Shown here: one piece after another, positions 53,533 through 62,884 of the stretch
Layout: the number at the start of each line of letters is the position of its first letter
How positions within the stretch are numbered: position 1 is the stretch's first letter
Origin: an uncultured Maricaulis sp.
Lineage (GTDB): Bacteria; Pseudomonadota; Alphaproteobacteria; Caulobacterales; Maricaulaceae
Assembly: GCF_905480005.1 (NCBI RefSeq)
Contig: NZ_CAJQOO010000011.1
Span: forward strand, 1-64,000
Reading direction: 5' to 3'
Length of the DNA stretch: 64,000 nucleotides
The notes under the pieces: generated by a model
Told to the model about the DNA's origin: nothing
Databases searched by the model: none
What the model saw: only the letters and a program-made list of their open reading frames with translations
Made by a program: the position numbers and the translations under genes

Positions 53533-55122
53533 TCAGACGGCCTGAGCCGGTTGTTTCTGGGTCATGTCGGCCCGGCCATAGGCCTCACCGCGATCGAGTG
53601 TGAAGAGCAGCGAGTCGATGGCTGCGGTGACGATATCGGGGCCACGCGCGCGCCCGGAGAAGATCGTGCCGTCAATGTCGATGCTGATATCGGCAACGAA
53701 TTCGCGACCGGTCGCGGTCGATCGCATGCGGGTCTCCAGAGCCGTCACGGTGGCGTCCGTGCCGGTGATACGCTGGACCGCCGCAAAGGCGGCCGCAATC
53801 GGGCCGTCGCCGGACGCGATGTCGGAGACGCGGCCGCGGTCGGGATGCTCCAGTTCAATGCGGGCAAACTGTTTGGGTTGGCGACCGGCCGTTGTGCGCA
53901 ACTCGGTGCGCAGAACGGTCCAGCGCGAACCGCTGGGGGAGAAGCCTTCCATCATGGCAACCAGATCGGCATCATTCACTTCGCCCAGCTCATCGGCCAG
54001 GTGTTTGAAATCCTTGAAGACCTGGTTCAGCTTGTCCGGGTCGGGCTGATAGCCCAGCTTGGCCAGGCGCTGGACCAGGGCGTGCTTGCCTGAGTGCTTG
54101 CCCAGCACCAGGGCCGAGCCCGGCGCTCCGACGCTTTCCGGTGTCATGATCTCATAGGTCCGGCGGTCGGAAATCATGCCGTGCTGATGGATGCCGGCCT
54201 CGTGGGCAAAGGCATTCTTGCCGACGATAGCCTTGTTGGGCGCGACCGCGGTACCGGTCACCCGGGCCAGGCGCTGGCTGGCCGACCAGATCTTGGTGGC
54301 GTCGACATGGCTGACAGCCGGGAAGATGTCGGCCCGGACCTGCAAGGCCATGACGATTTCCTCCAGCGAGCAATTGCCGGCGCGCTCGCCGATCCCGTTG
54401 ATCGCGCATTCGACCTGGCGGGCCCCGCCCTTTACGGCGGCGAGCGAATTGGAGACGGCCAGTCCCAGGTCATTGTGGCAATGGGCGGAGAAGATCACAT
54501 GGTCCGGGCGCTGGACCTGGGCGACAAGTTTCTCGAACACGGCGCGGATCTCGTCCGGTTCGGAATAGCCGACCGTGTCGGGAACGTTCAGGACATCGGC
54601 GCCATGGGCGGCGGCACAGGCCATGGCCTCGACCAGGAAATCCGGCTCGGTGCGCAGGGCATCTTCGGCGGAGAATTCGATCTCATCGAATGTGCCCGCC
54701 GCGTGCCGGAGGCAACGCTCGATCGTCTGCAGCACTTCGCGGCGCGACATGCGCAGCTTGGCCTCGCGATGGATGGGACTGGTCGCGATGAAGATATGCA
54801 GGCGTTTGCGATGCGCCGGTTCGAGCGCGTGGGCAGCCGCATCGATGTCCTTCTCATTGGCGCGCGCCAGCGAGCACAGGGTGGAATTGCGGATTTCCGA
54901 TGCGATCAGGCGGATGGCCTCGCTGTCGCCGGGCGAGGCCGCAGCGAAGCCGGCCTCGATCGTATCGACCCGCATGGCCTCGAGCAGGTGCGCAATTTCC
55001 AGTTTTTCCGCCGGGTTCATGGAGAAGCCCGGAGCCTGTTCACCATCGCGCAGCGTGGTGTCGAAGATATGCAACCGGTCCGGCTGCGGGGTGTTCACAG
55101 ATGTCAGTGTCGGGGCGGGCAT
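53533..55122 (-). CDS. leuA: 2-isopropylmalate synthase
   Basis: A 529-residue enzyme with DTTLRDGEQAPGFSM, the metal motif SAHCHNDLG, NGIGERAGNCSLEE and a C-terminal regulatory domain (from about residue 390, TVLRTELRTTAGRQPK), the site of leucine feedback in the family. The ATG at 55122 is preceded by GGAGG five bases away and overlaps the small acetolactate synthase subunit by 19 bases. Confidence 0.95.
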   Translation of the reverse strand: MPAPTLTSVNTPQPDRLHIFDTTLRDGEQAPGFSMNPAEKLEIAHLLEAMRVDTIEAGFAAASPGDSEAIRLIASEIRNSTLCSLARANEKDIDAAAHALEPAHRKRLHIFIATSPIHREAKLRMSRREVLQTIERCLRHAAGTFDEIEFSAEDALRTEPDFLVEAMACAAAHGADVLNVPDTVGYSEPDEIRAVFEKLVAQVQRPDHVIFSAHCHNDLGLAVSNSLAAVKGGARQVECAINGIGERAGNCSLEEIVMALQVRADIFPAVSHVDATKIWSASQRLARVTGTAVAPNKAIVGKNAFAHEAGIHQHGMISDRRTYEIMTPESVGAPGSALVLGKHSGKHALVQRLAKLGYQPDPDKLNQVFKDFKHLADELGEVNDADLVAMMEGFSPSGSRWTVLRTELRTTAGRQPKQFARIELEHPDRGRVSDIASGDGPIAAAFAAVQRITGTDATVTALETRMRSTATGREFVADISIDIDGTIFSGRARGPDIVTAAIDSLLFTLDRGEAYGRADMTQKQPAQAV

Positions 55123-55424
55123 GCTTGCCTCCATCGATGGGGCGTACCGGCTGCCTGGGCAGCGATTTCCGGGGCAATCTGGGGCTCGAAATCGGGCGTG
55201 AAGACGCCGCGCACGTCGAGCAGGCGCGCGACCTGGCGGGCCAGCACATCCATGTTGCGCGCGTCATCGCGGGCATCGAGCGACATGGTCACTGTGGACT
55301 GACCGTTCGATGAGGCCGCCTTGTCGAGCGTTGCAATGGTGAAGCCGCGGCGTTCGACAAGACCGATAAGCCGCATCAGGGCGCCTTCTGCGTCAGCGAT
55401 ATCAATACGAAGCAAGGTGCGCAT
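55104..55424 (-). CDS. ilvN: Acetolactate synthase small regulatory subunit, short ACT-only form
   Basis: A 106-residue protein with one ACT domain (LLRIDIADAEGALMRLIGLVERRGFTI). Most alphaproteobacterial small subunits are about 160-180 residues with a second domain; this one is short, more like the enterobacterial IlvM/IlvN type, so the exact subtype is uncertain. It lies two bases after ilvB and would set feedback inhibition. Confidence 0.88.
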   Translation of the reverse strand: MRTLLRIDIADAEGALMRLIGLVERRGFTIATLDKAASSNGQSTVTMSLDARDDARNMDVLARQVARLLDVRGVFTPDFEPQIAPEIAAQAAGTPHRWRQACPPRH

Positions 55425-55426
55425 GA

Positions 55427-57148
55427 TCAGTTCTCCATCATGTCGGCATTGGACGCGCCCGGCGGCACAAGCGGCCAGACATTCTCACGCGGGTCGATCA
55501 GGACGTGCGCCAGTATGGGGCCGCGTGCCTTGAGCAGGCGGTCGATCGCCGCGGGCACTTCCTCGCGGCTGTGAACGGTGAACGCCTCGATGCCGAAGGC
55601 ATGGGCCACTTCCGCGAAATCGGGGTTGTCGTAGAGGTCGATCTCGGAAAAATTCTCTTCGAAGAAATACTCCTGCCATTGCCGAACCAGGCCCAGCGAG
55701 GCGTTGTCCAGCAGCAAAATCTTGACCGGCACGCCATAGCGGCGGGCCGTGGCCAATTCCTGGATATTCATCATGATCGAGCCGTCGCCGGTGATGGTGA
55801 CGACCTTGGCATCCGGCCGCGTCATCGCAGCGCCGATTCCGGCAGGCAGGCCATAGCCCATCGCGCCCAGGCCCGCTGAGGTCAGATGGTGTTCCGGGCG
55901 CGAGAAACGGCAATGCTGGGCCACCCACATCTGGTGCTGGCCGACATCGCAGGCGGCGATGAAGTCATCGCCAGCGACTTCCGACAATTCCTTCAGCATG
56001 GCCGGGGCATAAACGCCGGAACCTGGCGCGTCATAGCGGAAGGCGTGACGGTGTTTGCGCTCGATACAGGTGTCGCGCCACGCCGCAATATCCAGCCAGT
56101 CATTGGTGATGCCGGCGAGGATTTCCGTGATGTCGCCGGCCAGGCCGATCTCGGCCCGGCGCAGCTTGTCGATCTCGGCGGCATCGCCGTCGATATGAAT
56201 GATCCGGGCGCCGGGCGCGAAACTGTCCAGACGACCCGTCGCCCGGTCATCGAAGCGCGCACCGCAACAGATCAGCAGATCGCTTTCATCGACCGCCACA
56301 TTGGCCGCGCGTCCGCCATGCATGCCCAGCATGCCGAGATAGGTCTCGCTGTCGGGGTGGGCACAGCCCAGGCCCTTCAGTGTGGCGACTGCGGGTATGC
56401 CGGTGCGCGCCATGAAGTCGCGCACGGCGTCGACGGCACCGCCCAAGGTGACGCCGCCACCGATGTAGAGGACGGGGCGGTCCGATTGGGCCAGCAGGGC
56501 CGTCGCGCTCGCCAGGTCTGATTCTGGCGGGCTCGGCGGCCCGGCCTCAGGCCGAGACCCTGGGGGAAAGGTGGGGTACGCCTCGGCTTGTAGGACATCC
56601 TTCGGCAGATCGATCAGGACCGGGCCGGGGCGTCCGCCCTCCGCGATCTGGAAGGCTTCCGCGATCATTTCCGGGATCCGCATCGGATCGCGGATAATGA
56701 TCGAATGTTTCACGACCGGCATGGACATGCCGAAGACATCGACTTCCTGGAAAGCGTCGGTCCCCATCAGTCCGGACGGAACCTGGCCGGTGAGGATGAT
56801 CATCGGGACGCTGTCCAGATAGGCATTGGCGATGCCGGTCAGGAGGTTGGTGGCGCCCGGTCCGGACGTGGCCAGACAGACGCCGGCCTTGCCGGTCAGG
56901 CGCGCCTGGGCATCGGCCGCGAATGCGGCGGCCTGTTCGTGGCGGACCAGGATATGCTTCAGGGACGAGCCGGTCAGCGCGTCATAGACCGGCATGATGG
57001 CCCCGCCCGGATAGCCGAAGACCCGGGTCACACCCAACGCTTCCAGTGTCCGTACGACCGCATGCGCCCCGGTCTGGCGGGTACGCGTCTGTGCGGCGTC
57101 GGCAGCGGAGGCCGTGTCGTCGATCTCGGTGGCGGGCAGGGCCGTCAT
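55427..57148 (-). CDS. ilvB: Acetolactate synthase large subunit
   Basis: A 573-residue thiamin-diphosphate enzyme. The catalytic glutamate is in VRHEQAAAFAADAQARLTG, the cofactor motif is GDGSIMMNIQELATA, and FGYPGGAIMPVYDAL is the usual opening. It makes acetolactate and acetohydroxybutyrate, the first shared step of Val/Leu and Ile. I use the ATG at 57148; the in-frame start at 57211 would overlap ilvC. Confidence 0.95.
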   Translation of the reverse strand: MTALPATEIDDTASAADAAQTRTRQTGAHAVVRTLEALGVTRVFGYPGGAIMPVYDALTGSSLKHILVRHEQAAAFAADAQARLTGKAGVCLATSGPGATNLLTGIANAYLDSVPMIILTGQVPSGLMGTDAFQEVDVFGMSMPVVKHSIIIRDPMRIPEMIAEAFQIAEGGRPGPVLIDLPKDVLQAEAYPTFPPGSRPEAGPPSPPESDLASATALLAQSDRPVLYIGGGVTLGGAVDAVRDFMARTGIPAVATLKGLGCAHPDSETYLGMLGMHGGRAANVAVDESDLLICCGARFDDRATGRLDSFAPGARIIHIDGDAAEIDKLRRAEIGLAGDITEILAGITNDWLDIAAWRDTCIERKHRHAFRYDAPGSGVYAPAMLKELSEVAGDDFIAACDVGQHQMWVAQHCRFSRPEHHLTSAGLGAMGYGLPAGIGAAMTRPDAKVVTITGDGSIMMNIQELATARRYGVPVKILLLDNASLGLVRQWQEYFFEENFSEIDLYDNPDFAEVAHAFGIEAFTVHSREEVPAAIDRLLKARGPILAHVLIDPRENVWPLVPPGASNADMMEN

Positions 57149-57183
57149 CACATCTCGTCCTTCTTCTTCTCGTCGTGCGCCGG

Positions 57184-58200
57184 TCAGGCGTTCGCGCCGG
57201 GCTGCAGCCACGGCATGTCGGCGCGCAGGGCGGCGCCGGTTTTCTCGATCGGATGTTCCAGATCCTTGCGCAGCAGGGCCTGGTATTGCGGCTTGCCGGC
57301 CTGGTTCTCGGTGATCCAGTCGCGCGCGAAAGTGCCGTCCTGGATGTCCTTGAGAACCTCACGCATGCGCGCGCGGGTCTCGTCATTGATGACGCGGGGT
57401 CCCGAGCGCAGATCGCCGTAAATGGCGGTCTCCGAGATGAATTCATGCATCTTGGCCATTCCGCCTTCATAGAGGAGGTCGACGATCAGCTTGAGCTCGT
57501 GCAGGCATTCGAAATAGGCCACTTCCGGCTGGTAGCCGGCATCAACCAGGGTCTCATAGCCCGCCATGACCAGCTCGGTTGCGCCGCCGCACAGGACGGC
57601 CTGCTCGCCGAACAGATCGGTCTCGGTTTCCTCGGCGAAAGTCGTCTCGATCACGCCGGAATTGGCGCCGCCAATGCAGGATGTGTAGGCCAGTGCCCGC
57701 TCCCGGGCTTCGCCGGTCGCATCCTGCTGGACGGCGAACAGGCAAGGCACACCGCGGCCGATTTCGTATTCGCGGCGAACCAGATCGCCCGGACCTTTCG
57801 GAGCGACCAGCATGATATCGACGCCTTCCGGCGGGGTGACACGGCCGAAATGGACCGAGAAGCCGTGCGCGAACAGAACCGCATCGCCGGGAGACAGGTT
57901 GGGTGCGATGGATTCGCGGAACAGGGCTTCATGGCTCATGTCCGGGGTCAGGATGGCAATCAGCTTGCCGGCCTTGGTGGCCTCTTCCGGCGTCGCCGTC
58001 TTGAGGCCGTCAGCCTTGGCTTTCTTCTCGCCGGCACCGCCGGGGCGAACACCGACCGTGACGTCACAGCCGCTGTCCTTGAGGTTCATGGCATGGGCAC
58101 GGCCCTGGCTGCCATAGCCGATAACGGCGACCGGTTGGGCCTTGAAGGCTGTCGTGTCGACCTCGAAGGCGGCACGGCGGGACGGGGTGGAGGCAGTCAT
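57184..58200 (-). CDS. ilvC: Ketol-acid reductoisomerase, class I
   Basis: A 338-residue enzyme of the short (class I) type. The cofactor motif is [19 protein letters not shown], followed by [15 protein letters not shown] and the C-terminal knotted domain with [20 protein letters not shown], where acidic metal ligands sit. It overlaps ilvD by four bases. Confidence 0.96.
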   Translation of the reverse strand: MTASTPSRRAAFEVDTTAFKAQPVAVIGYGSQGRAHAMNLKDSGCDVTVGVRPGGAGEKKAKADGLKTATPEEATKAGKLIAILTPDMSHEALFRESIAPNLSPGDAVLFAHGFSVHFGRVTPPEGVDIMLVAPKGPGDLVRREYEIGRGVPCLFAVQQDATGEARERALAYTSCIGGANSGVIETTFAEETETDLFGEQAVLCGGATELVMAGYETLVDAGYQPEVAYFECLHELKLIVDLLYEGGMAKMHEFISETAIYGDLRSGPRVINDETRARMREVLKDIQDGTFARDWITENQAGKPQYQALLRKDLEHPIEKTGAALRADMPWLQPGANA

Positions 58201-59918
58201 GCGGGCATCTCCTGCTTGGATGATGTGTGTGTGGGGCGCGCCGTCGCTGCAGGCGGCGGAGCGATGAGAGTGGTGGCACCGCGCGCGGCCGAAGAGACCA
58301 GGGCGGCATATTTGGCGAAGACACCGGTCGGCGCAGGCCGGCCGGATGAGGAGGGTGGACGGCTGGCGAGGTCCGCCTCGACATCGATGCGCCGTGTGGC
58401 CACATCGATGCGGATGATGTCGCCATTGCGGATGCGGCCGATCGGCCCGCCATCGGCAGCTTCCGGGCTGACATGGCCAATGACGAAACCTTTGGAGGCG
58501 CCGGAAAAACGGCCATCCGTGATCAGGGCCACATCGCCGGCCAGACCCTGGCCGACCAGGGCAGCGGTGACGCCCAGCATTTCACGCATGCCGGGACCGC
58601 CCTTGGGACCCTCATTGCGGATGACGAGAATGTCGCCGGCCTTGACCGCATTGGCCTCGACCGCGGCGAAGGCATCCTCCTCGCATTCAAACACCCGGGC
58701 CGGACCGGAGAATTCAGTGCGGTCATGCCCGGACAGTTTGAGCACGGCGCCTTCGGGCGCCAGATCACCCGTCAGGACCCGGAAGCCGCCGTCGGCCTTG
58801 ACCGGCTTGGCGACTGAATGGATGACCCGTTGATTGAGGCTTTCCTCGGCGCTTGCGCATTCGGCGTGCAGGCTCTCTCCGGTGACGGTCGGCGTGTCAG
58901 CCAGCAGGCCGCCTTCGATCAGGCGCTGGCCGAACAGGCGCGAGCCGCCGGCCAGAAACATGTGGTGGGCCAGGAAGCGCCCGCCCGGCTTCAGGTCGGT
59001 GATCACCGGCGCTGCGCTGGAAATCCGGTCGAAATCGGCGATATCGAAGTCCACGCCCGCTTCCGCGGCGATCGCGGCGACATGCAGGACGGCATTGGTT
59101 GAACCGCCCGAGGCCGAGGCGGCGATAACTGCATTGCGCAGGGAATCCTCGGTGATGAAGCGACGCGCGGTGGTGCCAGCCTTTGCCAGTTCGACGGCCA
59201 GGCGGCCGCAGCGCGCGGCGGCCTCCGGCTTGTCCGGATGGGGCGCGGGGATATCGTTCACGCCCATGGGGGACAGGCCCAGCATGGTCAGGATCATCGC
59301 CATCGTATTGGCGGTGAACTGGCCACCGCAGGCGCCCGCGCCAGGGCAGGCGGCCTTCTCGACTTTCGTCAGGCCGGCATCATCCAGCGTTCCTGCAGCA
59401 TGGGCGCCGACGGCTTCGAACACGTCCTGGATCGACAGGGCCTGGTCGCCCAGCTTGCCCGGCATGATCGTGCCGCCATAGAGGATGCAGCCGGGCACAT
59501 CCATGCGCGCCAGCGCCATGGCTGCGGCCGGGATGGTCTTGTCGCAACCGACCAGGATGACCACCCCATCCAGGCTGTGGCCGCGGGTCGCCAGCTCGAT
59601 CGAGTCGGTGATGACCTCGCGCGAGATCAGCGAGGCGCGCATGCCCTCAGTGCCCATCGAGATGCCGTCGGAGACGACGATGGTGTTGAAGTCGACCGGG
59701 TGGCCGCCGGCGTCACGGACCGCCTCGCGGACCGGTTCCGCCAGGTCAGCCAGATGCATGTTGCACGGGGTGACCGTGGTCCATGTGTTGATGACACCGA
59801 TCAACGGCTTGTCGAAGTCAGCATCCTCCATGCCGGTGGCACGCATCATCGCGCGGGCCGGCGCGCGGGCCGGACCGGCAGTGATGGCATCTGAGGTCTT
59901 GCGGCTGTCGTGGGTCAT
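58197..59918 (-). CDS. ilvD: Dihydroxy-acid dehydratase
   Basis: A 573-residue enzyme with three iron-sulfur ligands: Cys52 (TPCNMH), Cys125 (VGCDKTIP) and Cys197 ([14 protein letters not shown]). [20 protein letters not shown] is typical of true IlvD. The ATG at 59918 is chosen because an upstream in-frame start at 59945 would lie within the attenuator terminator. It is the first structural gene of the branched-chain operon, 25 bases after the terminator T-run. Confidence 0.95.
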   Translation of the reverse strand: MTHDSRKTSDAITAGPARAPARAMMRATGMEDADFDKPLIGVINTWTTVTPCNMHLADLAEPVREAVRDAGGHPVDFNTIVVSDGISMGTEGMRASLISREVITDSIELATRGHSLDGVVILVGCDKTIPAAAMALARMDVPGCILYGGTIMPGKLGDQALSIQDVFEAVGAHAAGTLDDAGLTKVEKAACPGAGACGGQFTANTMAMILTMLGLSPMGVNDIPAPHPDKPEAAARCGRLAVELAKAGTTARRFITEDSLRNAVIAASASGGSTNAVLHVAAIAAEAGVDFDIADFDRISSAAPVITDLKPGGRFLAHHMFLAGGSRLFGQRLIEGGLLADTPTVTGESLHAECASAEESLNQRVIHSVAKPVKADGGFRVLTGDLAPEGAVLKLSGHDRTEFSGPARVFECEEDAFAAVEANAVKAGDILVIRNEGPKGGPGMREMLGVTAALVGQGLAGDVALITDGRFSGASKGFVIGHVSPEAADGGPIGRIRNGDIIRIDVATRRIDVEADLASRPPSSSGRPAPTGVFAKYAALVSSAARGATTLIAPPPAATARPTHTSSKQEMPA

Positions 59919-59943
59919 TGTCGTGTTCCGTGGCTCGAAACAC

Positions 59944-59976
59944 AAAAAAACCCCGCTCCGGGTTCCGGGAGCGGGG
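59944..59976 (-). terminator. Attenuator terminator of the ilv-leu operon
   Basis: On the minus strand a stem of CCCCGCT / AGCGGGG extended past a one-base bulge by CCGG / CCGG (59976-59951) is followed by seven T residues (59950-59944). It stands between the leader peptide and ilvD. The symmetrical A/T flanks could let it act on both strands. Confidence 0.9.
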
Positions 59977-60046
59977 TTTTTTGTGTCTGCCGGTTGGCGA
60001 GGTCTCTCGTCAGGCAGGCGCGCTTACCGCTCCCGTTATGGTCGGG
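59966..60046 (-). promoter_or_regulatory. Attenuator switch: antiterminator and protector segments
   Basis: Segment 2, CGGGAGCGG (60035-60027), is the exact complement of CCGCTCCCG (59974-59966) in the left arm of the terminator; pairing them (9 bp) would prevent the terminator. Segment 1, TCCCG (60047-60043), directly after the Ile codons, can pair with CGGGA of segment 2 through a 7-base loop. A ribosome stalled on the Leu/Val/Ile codons would cover segment 1 and free segment 2; one that reaches the stop codon would cover segment 2 and let the terminator form. Confidence 0.82.
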
Positions 60047-60147
60047 ATAATAAGTACAAGTACGAGAAGGAGTAGGCCGAGCGCGTTCACCCGCTCGCCC
60101 GTCAGGGCAGCGGCCGGGGCAACCGGCAGAGCGTACGCATTGATCAT
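60010..60147 (-). CDS. ilv-leu leader peptide (45 residues)
   Basis: An ATG at 60147 opens a 45-codon frame on the minus strand that stops at 60010. Its centre (60075-60046) reads [10 protein letters not shown], ten branched-chain codons in a row, several of them (CTA, CTT, GTA, ATT) uncommon in this GC-rich genome, with a further ATA soon after. GGAAAG lies ahead of the start. Such a run just upstream of a terminator and an ilv operon marks a leader peptide whose stalled translation reports low Leu, Val or Ile charging. It is too short to be found by ordinary gene calling. Confidence 0.9.
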   Translation of the reverse strand: MINAYALPVAPAAALTGERVNALGLLLLVLVLIIPTITGAVSAPA

Positions 60148-60251
60148 CAGATCGGCTTTCCAGAACTCTATTGCGGTGCAACGTGACCCGGCTTTTTGGT
60201 TAAGGCAACCCCGACTTGGAAAAAAACTGCATCAAAGAGCAGGTTTCGACA

Positions 60252-60275
60252 TTGCCGGGCATAATTATCCGGCAA
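60252..60275. promoter_or_regulatory. Inverted repeat between the ilv-leu leader and the DUF454 gene
   Basis: TTGCCGG-N10-CCGGCAA is a perfect 7-bp inverted repeat in the 191-base divergent gap (60148-60338). Its ten-base centre is AT-rich. It may be a regulator site for either side; I could not pick a convincing -35/-10 pair for the ilv operon in this gap. Confidence 0.35.
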
Positions 60276-60338
60276 GGAGGCGTTTCGCGCACAAGAATAC
60301 TACGCGCTCGCGCGCGTGAAACAGTCTAGTTTGGCCGT

Positions 60339-60704
60339 ATGTGGATGAAGCGACTGATTTGGCGGGTGTTCGGCCTGGTTTGTGTAGGCCTGGCAATTGC
60401 CGGTGTGGTCTTGCCGCTCGTGCCGACCACCCCTTTCCTCTTGCTGGCTGCCTTCGCCTTCGCGCGGTCCTCACCCCGGCTTCATGCCTGGCTCCTCGCC
60501 CACAAGCGTTTCGGTCCCTTGATCCGGAACTGGCAGGCGCATGGCAGCATCGATCGCAAATCCAAGCTTCTGGCCGTTGCCGCCATGCTCATGGCGTTGG
60601 TGTTGAGTATCGCCATGGGGGTGAGTGTGATGGTTATCGCGATCCAGATCATCGTCCTGTCCTGTGCCGCTTTCTTCATCCTGACCCGTCCGGATGGCCC
60701 TTGA
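60339..60704 (+). CDS. DUF454 (YbaN-like) small membrane protein
   Basis: A 121-residue protein with the family core GVVLPLVPTTPFLLLAAFAFARSSPRLHAWLLAHKRFGPLIRNW, followed by a hydrophobic C-terminal half with two probable helices. Inner membrane; the function of the family is not established. It is divergent from the branched-chain operon. Confidence 0.88.
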   Translation: MWMKRLIWRVFGLVCVGLAIAGVVLPLVPTTPFLLLAAFAFARSSPRLHAWLLAHKRFGPLIRNWQAHGSIDRKSKLLAVAAMLMALVLSIAMGVSVMVIAIQIIVLSCAAFFILTRPDGP

Positions 60705-61302
60705 GCCGCCGTCGTATGCGGTAATTGAATCGCTTATCACCTTGCTTCATCGCCGGGCAGGGGCGCTCAATTCCGTGCAGCCTGACGGGTCTGACAAAAA
60801 AACTTCACGAAGCGGTTGACGGAAATTTGTGCACGCGCAGCAAATTTTCGGGCGACATCCGATCATGTCGCGACTCTGTGGATTGAACTGCTGGCGGCGG
60901 CCGACGCCAGCCTCTTTCCAGGAGCAAATAATTCCAGATCGGACCGATATCGGGACTCCCGGTGAAATAAAATACCGCCCAAGGCGCACTGAAAGAAAAA
61001 TGTTGCGATGCAGCAGAGTGCGTCCTAGGCTCTCGAAATCAAGAGTCGCCACAAGGTGACCTGACCACAGAGCGCAATTGATTGGATCCGCCGTCACACC
61101 TGTGTGACGCGGATCGTGAGTGATCGACCGGGCATCATATCCGGTCAGGGCGCCCCGCGTGGCGACCGCTACCTCATTGATCCTGAAAAGAGTTTTCAAG
61201 TGCTGCAGGAAGTCTGCAGCCCTGTTCGCGACCTGATGACAGGCCGGATGGTGAGGGGCAGTTGCCAGAAACGGGGGGATCCCAATGATTGGCAGGACAC
61301 AA
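60705..61302. other. Long upstream region of the ammonium transporter gene
   Basis: About 600 bases without a convincing gene. Visible structure: AAATTTG...CAAATTT (60823-60829 and 60841-60847) just after TTGACG (60817-60822); a long inverted repeat at 61085-61115 (separate entry); and the small repeat TGCAGGAAGTCTGCA near 61204. I saw no sigma-54 promoter with the required GG-N10-GC spacing. It is likely to hold control elements for nitrogen regulation. Confidence 0.5.
61085..61115. promoter_or_regulatory. Long inverted repeat upstream of the ammonium transporter gene
   Basis: GTCACAC and GTGTGAC flank a CT centre, and the arms continue as GATCCGC and GCGGATC with one unpaired C, giving a 14-bp stem. 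The inner part is a symmetric protein-binding-like site; the whole could also form an RNA hairpin about 190 bases before the start codon. No T-run follows. Confidence 0.5.
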
Positions 61303-62634
61303 ATGAACAAGACACTGGCTCGAGGCGCGCTGTGCGCCGTAGTGGCAGGTATCGGCTTGACCGGTGCCGCACAGGCTCAAGTGTCCGAGGAAACAGCCTT
61401 TGTTTTCAATACGCTGTTATTCCTGATCGGGGGTTTCCTGGTCATGCTCATGGCGGCCGGGTTCGCCATGCTGGAAGCCGGCTTCGTGCGCACCAAGCAC
61501 ACCGCGGCCATCTGCCTGAAGAATATCGCTCTCTACTCGATCGCCGGCATCATGTTCTACCTGGTCGGCTATCAGGTCATGTATGGCGGGCAGACCCCGT
61601 ATTTCGGAATGCCCGCAATCTGGGCGCCGTCCGAACTCGCGAGCGACGAGGCGATCGATCTGGGGACCGGCTATGCCGCGGCCTCGGACTGGTTCTTCCA
61701 GATGGTCTTTGTGGCCACCGCAGCCTCCATCGTCTCCGGTACCATTGCCGAGCGCGTGAAGCTCGGCCCCTTCTTCATCTTCGTGGTCATCCTTACCGCG
61801 TTGATCTACCCGATCCAGGGTAGCTGGGAATGGGGCGGCGGCTGGCTGGATGCCGATTTCGGCTTCTCTGACTTCGCCGGTTCGACCCTGGTTCACTCAA
61901 CCGGTGGCTGGGCCGCCCTTGCCGGTGCCATCCTGATTGGCGCGCGGTCCGGTCGCTTCGGTCCGGACTCCAAGCCAATGACCCCGGGCTCCCTGCCACT
62001 GGCAACACTGGGTACCTTCATTCTCTGGTTCGGCTGGTTCGGCTTCAACGGCGCCTCGCAACTCGCACTGGGTTCCTCTGCTGATGCGGTCGCCATTTCG
62101 CAGATCTTTGCCAACACCAACATGGCTGCCGCCGGTGGCGTCGTGACGGCCTACCTCCTGTCCATGCTGCTCGGTGGTGGCAAGGCCAATCTCGCCTACT
62201 GCCTCAATGGGGCCCTGGCTGGACTGGTGGCCATCACGGCCGAGCCGCTCACGCCGACAATCCTGCAGGCCATTGCCATCGGTGCGGTGGGTTCAGTGAT
62301 TGCAACCTTCGGCGCCAAATTGCTCGAAGCTGTCCGGATCGATGATGTTGTCGGGGCTATCCCGGTCCACCTCTTCGCCGGCATCTGGGGCACGATGGCC
62401 GTGCCGCTGACCAATTCCGACGCCACCTTCTTCGGCCAGGCCGTCGGCGTCGGTGCCATCGGTGCCTTCGTCTTCGCAACCAGCTTCGCTGTCTGGCTGA
62501 TCCTCAAGATCACGGTCGGTATCCGACTGTCGCCAGACGCCGAAAATGTTGGCGGTGACCTGTCCGAGCTCGGACATGACGCCGGCTCCATCTTCGCCAG
62601 TGACGTGGGAAAGACTTCAGCCCCGGCGCAGTAA
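61303..62634 (+). CDS. amtB: Ammonium transporter (Amt family)
   Basis: A 443-residue channel with a cleavable signal peptide (NKTLARGALCAVVAGIGLTGAAQAQ) and eleven expected helices. The pore histidines are in STLVHSTGGWAAL and AIPVHLFAGIWG; FILWFGWFGFNGASQLAL is the family signature. The ATG at 61303 has AGGA eight bases before it; one at 61285 would add six residues and is the alternative. Unlike many bacteria no glnK-type PII gene precedes it. A hairpin follows 14 bases after the stop. Confidence 0.92.
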   Translation: MNKTLARGALCAVVAGIGLTGAAQAQVSEETAFVFNTLLFLIGGFLVMLMAAGFAMLEAGFVRTKHTAAICLKNIALYSIAGIMFYLVGYQVMYGGQTPYFGMPAIWAPSELASDEAIDLGTGYAAASDWFFQMVFVATAASIVSGTIAERVKLGPFFIFVVILTALIYPIQGSWEWGGGWLDADFGFSDFAGSTLVHSTGGWAALAGAILIGARSGRFGPDSKPMTPGSLPLATLGTFILWFGWFGFNGASQLALGSSADAVAISQIFANTNMAAAGGVVTAYLLSMLLGGGKANLAYCLNGALAGLVAITAEPLTPTILQAIAIGAVGSVIATFGAKLLEAVRIDDVVGAIPVHLFAGIWGTMAVPLTNSDATFFGQAVGVGAIGAFVFATSFAVWLILKITVGIRLSPDAENVGGDLSELGHDAGSIFASDVGKTSAPAQ

Positions 62635-62648
62635 CGGCTCAAGCGGCC

Positions 62649-62677
62649 GGATCCGGAGAGCCCGTCTCTCCGGATCC
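62649..62677 (+). terminator. Strong hairpin after the ammonium transporter gene
   Basis: GGATCCGGAGAG / CTCTCCGGATCC is a perfect 12-bp stem with a 5-base loop, 14 bases after the stop codon. There is no T-run, so it may stabilise the mRNA end or work with Rho. Confidence 0.5.
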
Positions 62678-62884
62678 CGGCCCGCCGCCGGACGGGGCCG
62701 TCCCGGAGCCAAGCCAGACTATGTCATCAACCGGTGAGCGTCGGTCTTCGCCGAGCCACCCACAGACACTGAAATCCGCACCGGTCATTACGCGGTCAAC
62801 GGGAGAGCTGCGCTCTCGTCCTGCCGATCGGAGCCTCAGGAAATCCAGACCACCCACACTCGATCTTCCACCCAGGAGTAAGTC

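Noticed and set aside
57046..58833. 595-codon plus-strand frame spanning ilvB, ilvC and ilvD
   Set aside because: It crosses three well-supported enzymes on the other strand and has low-complexity composition; not a gene.
61240..61284. Sigma-54 promoter before the ammonium transporter gene
   Set aside because: TGGTGAGGGGCAGTTGCC looks similar, but the GG and GC doublets are 12 bases apart rather than the required 10.
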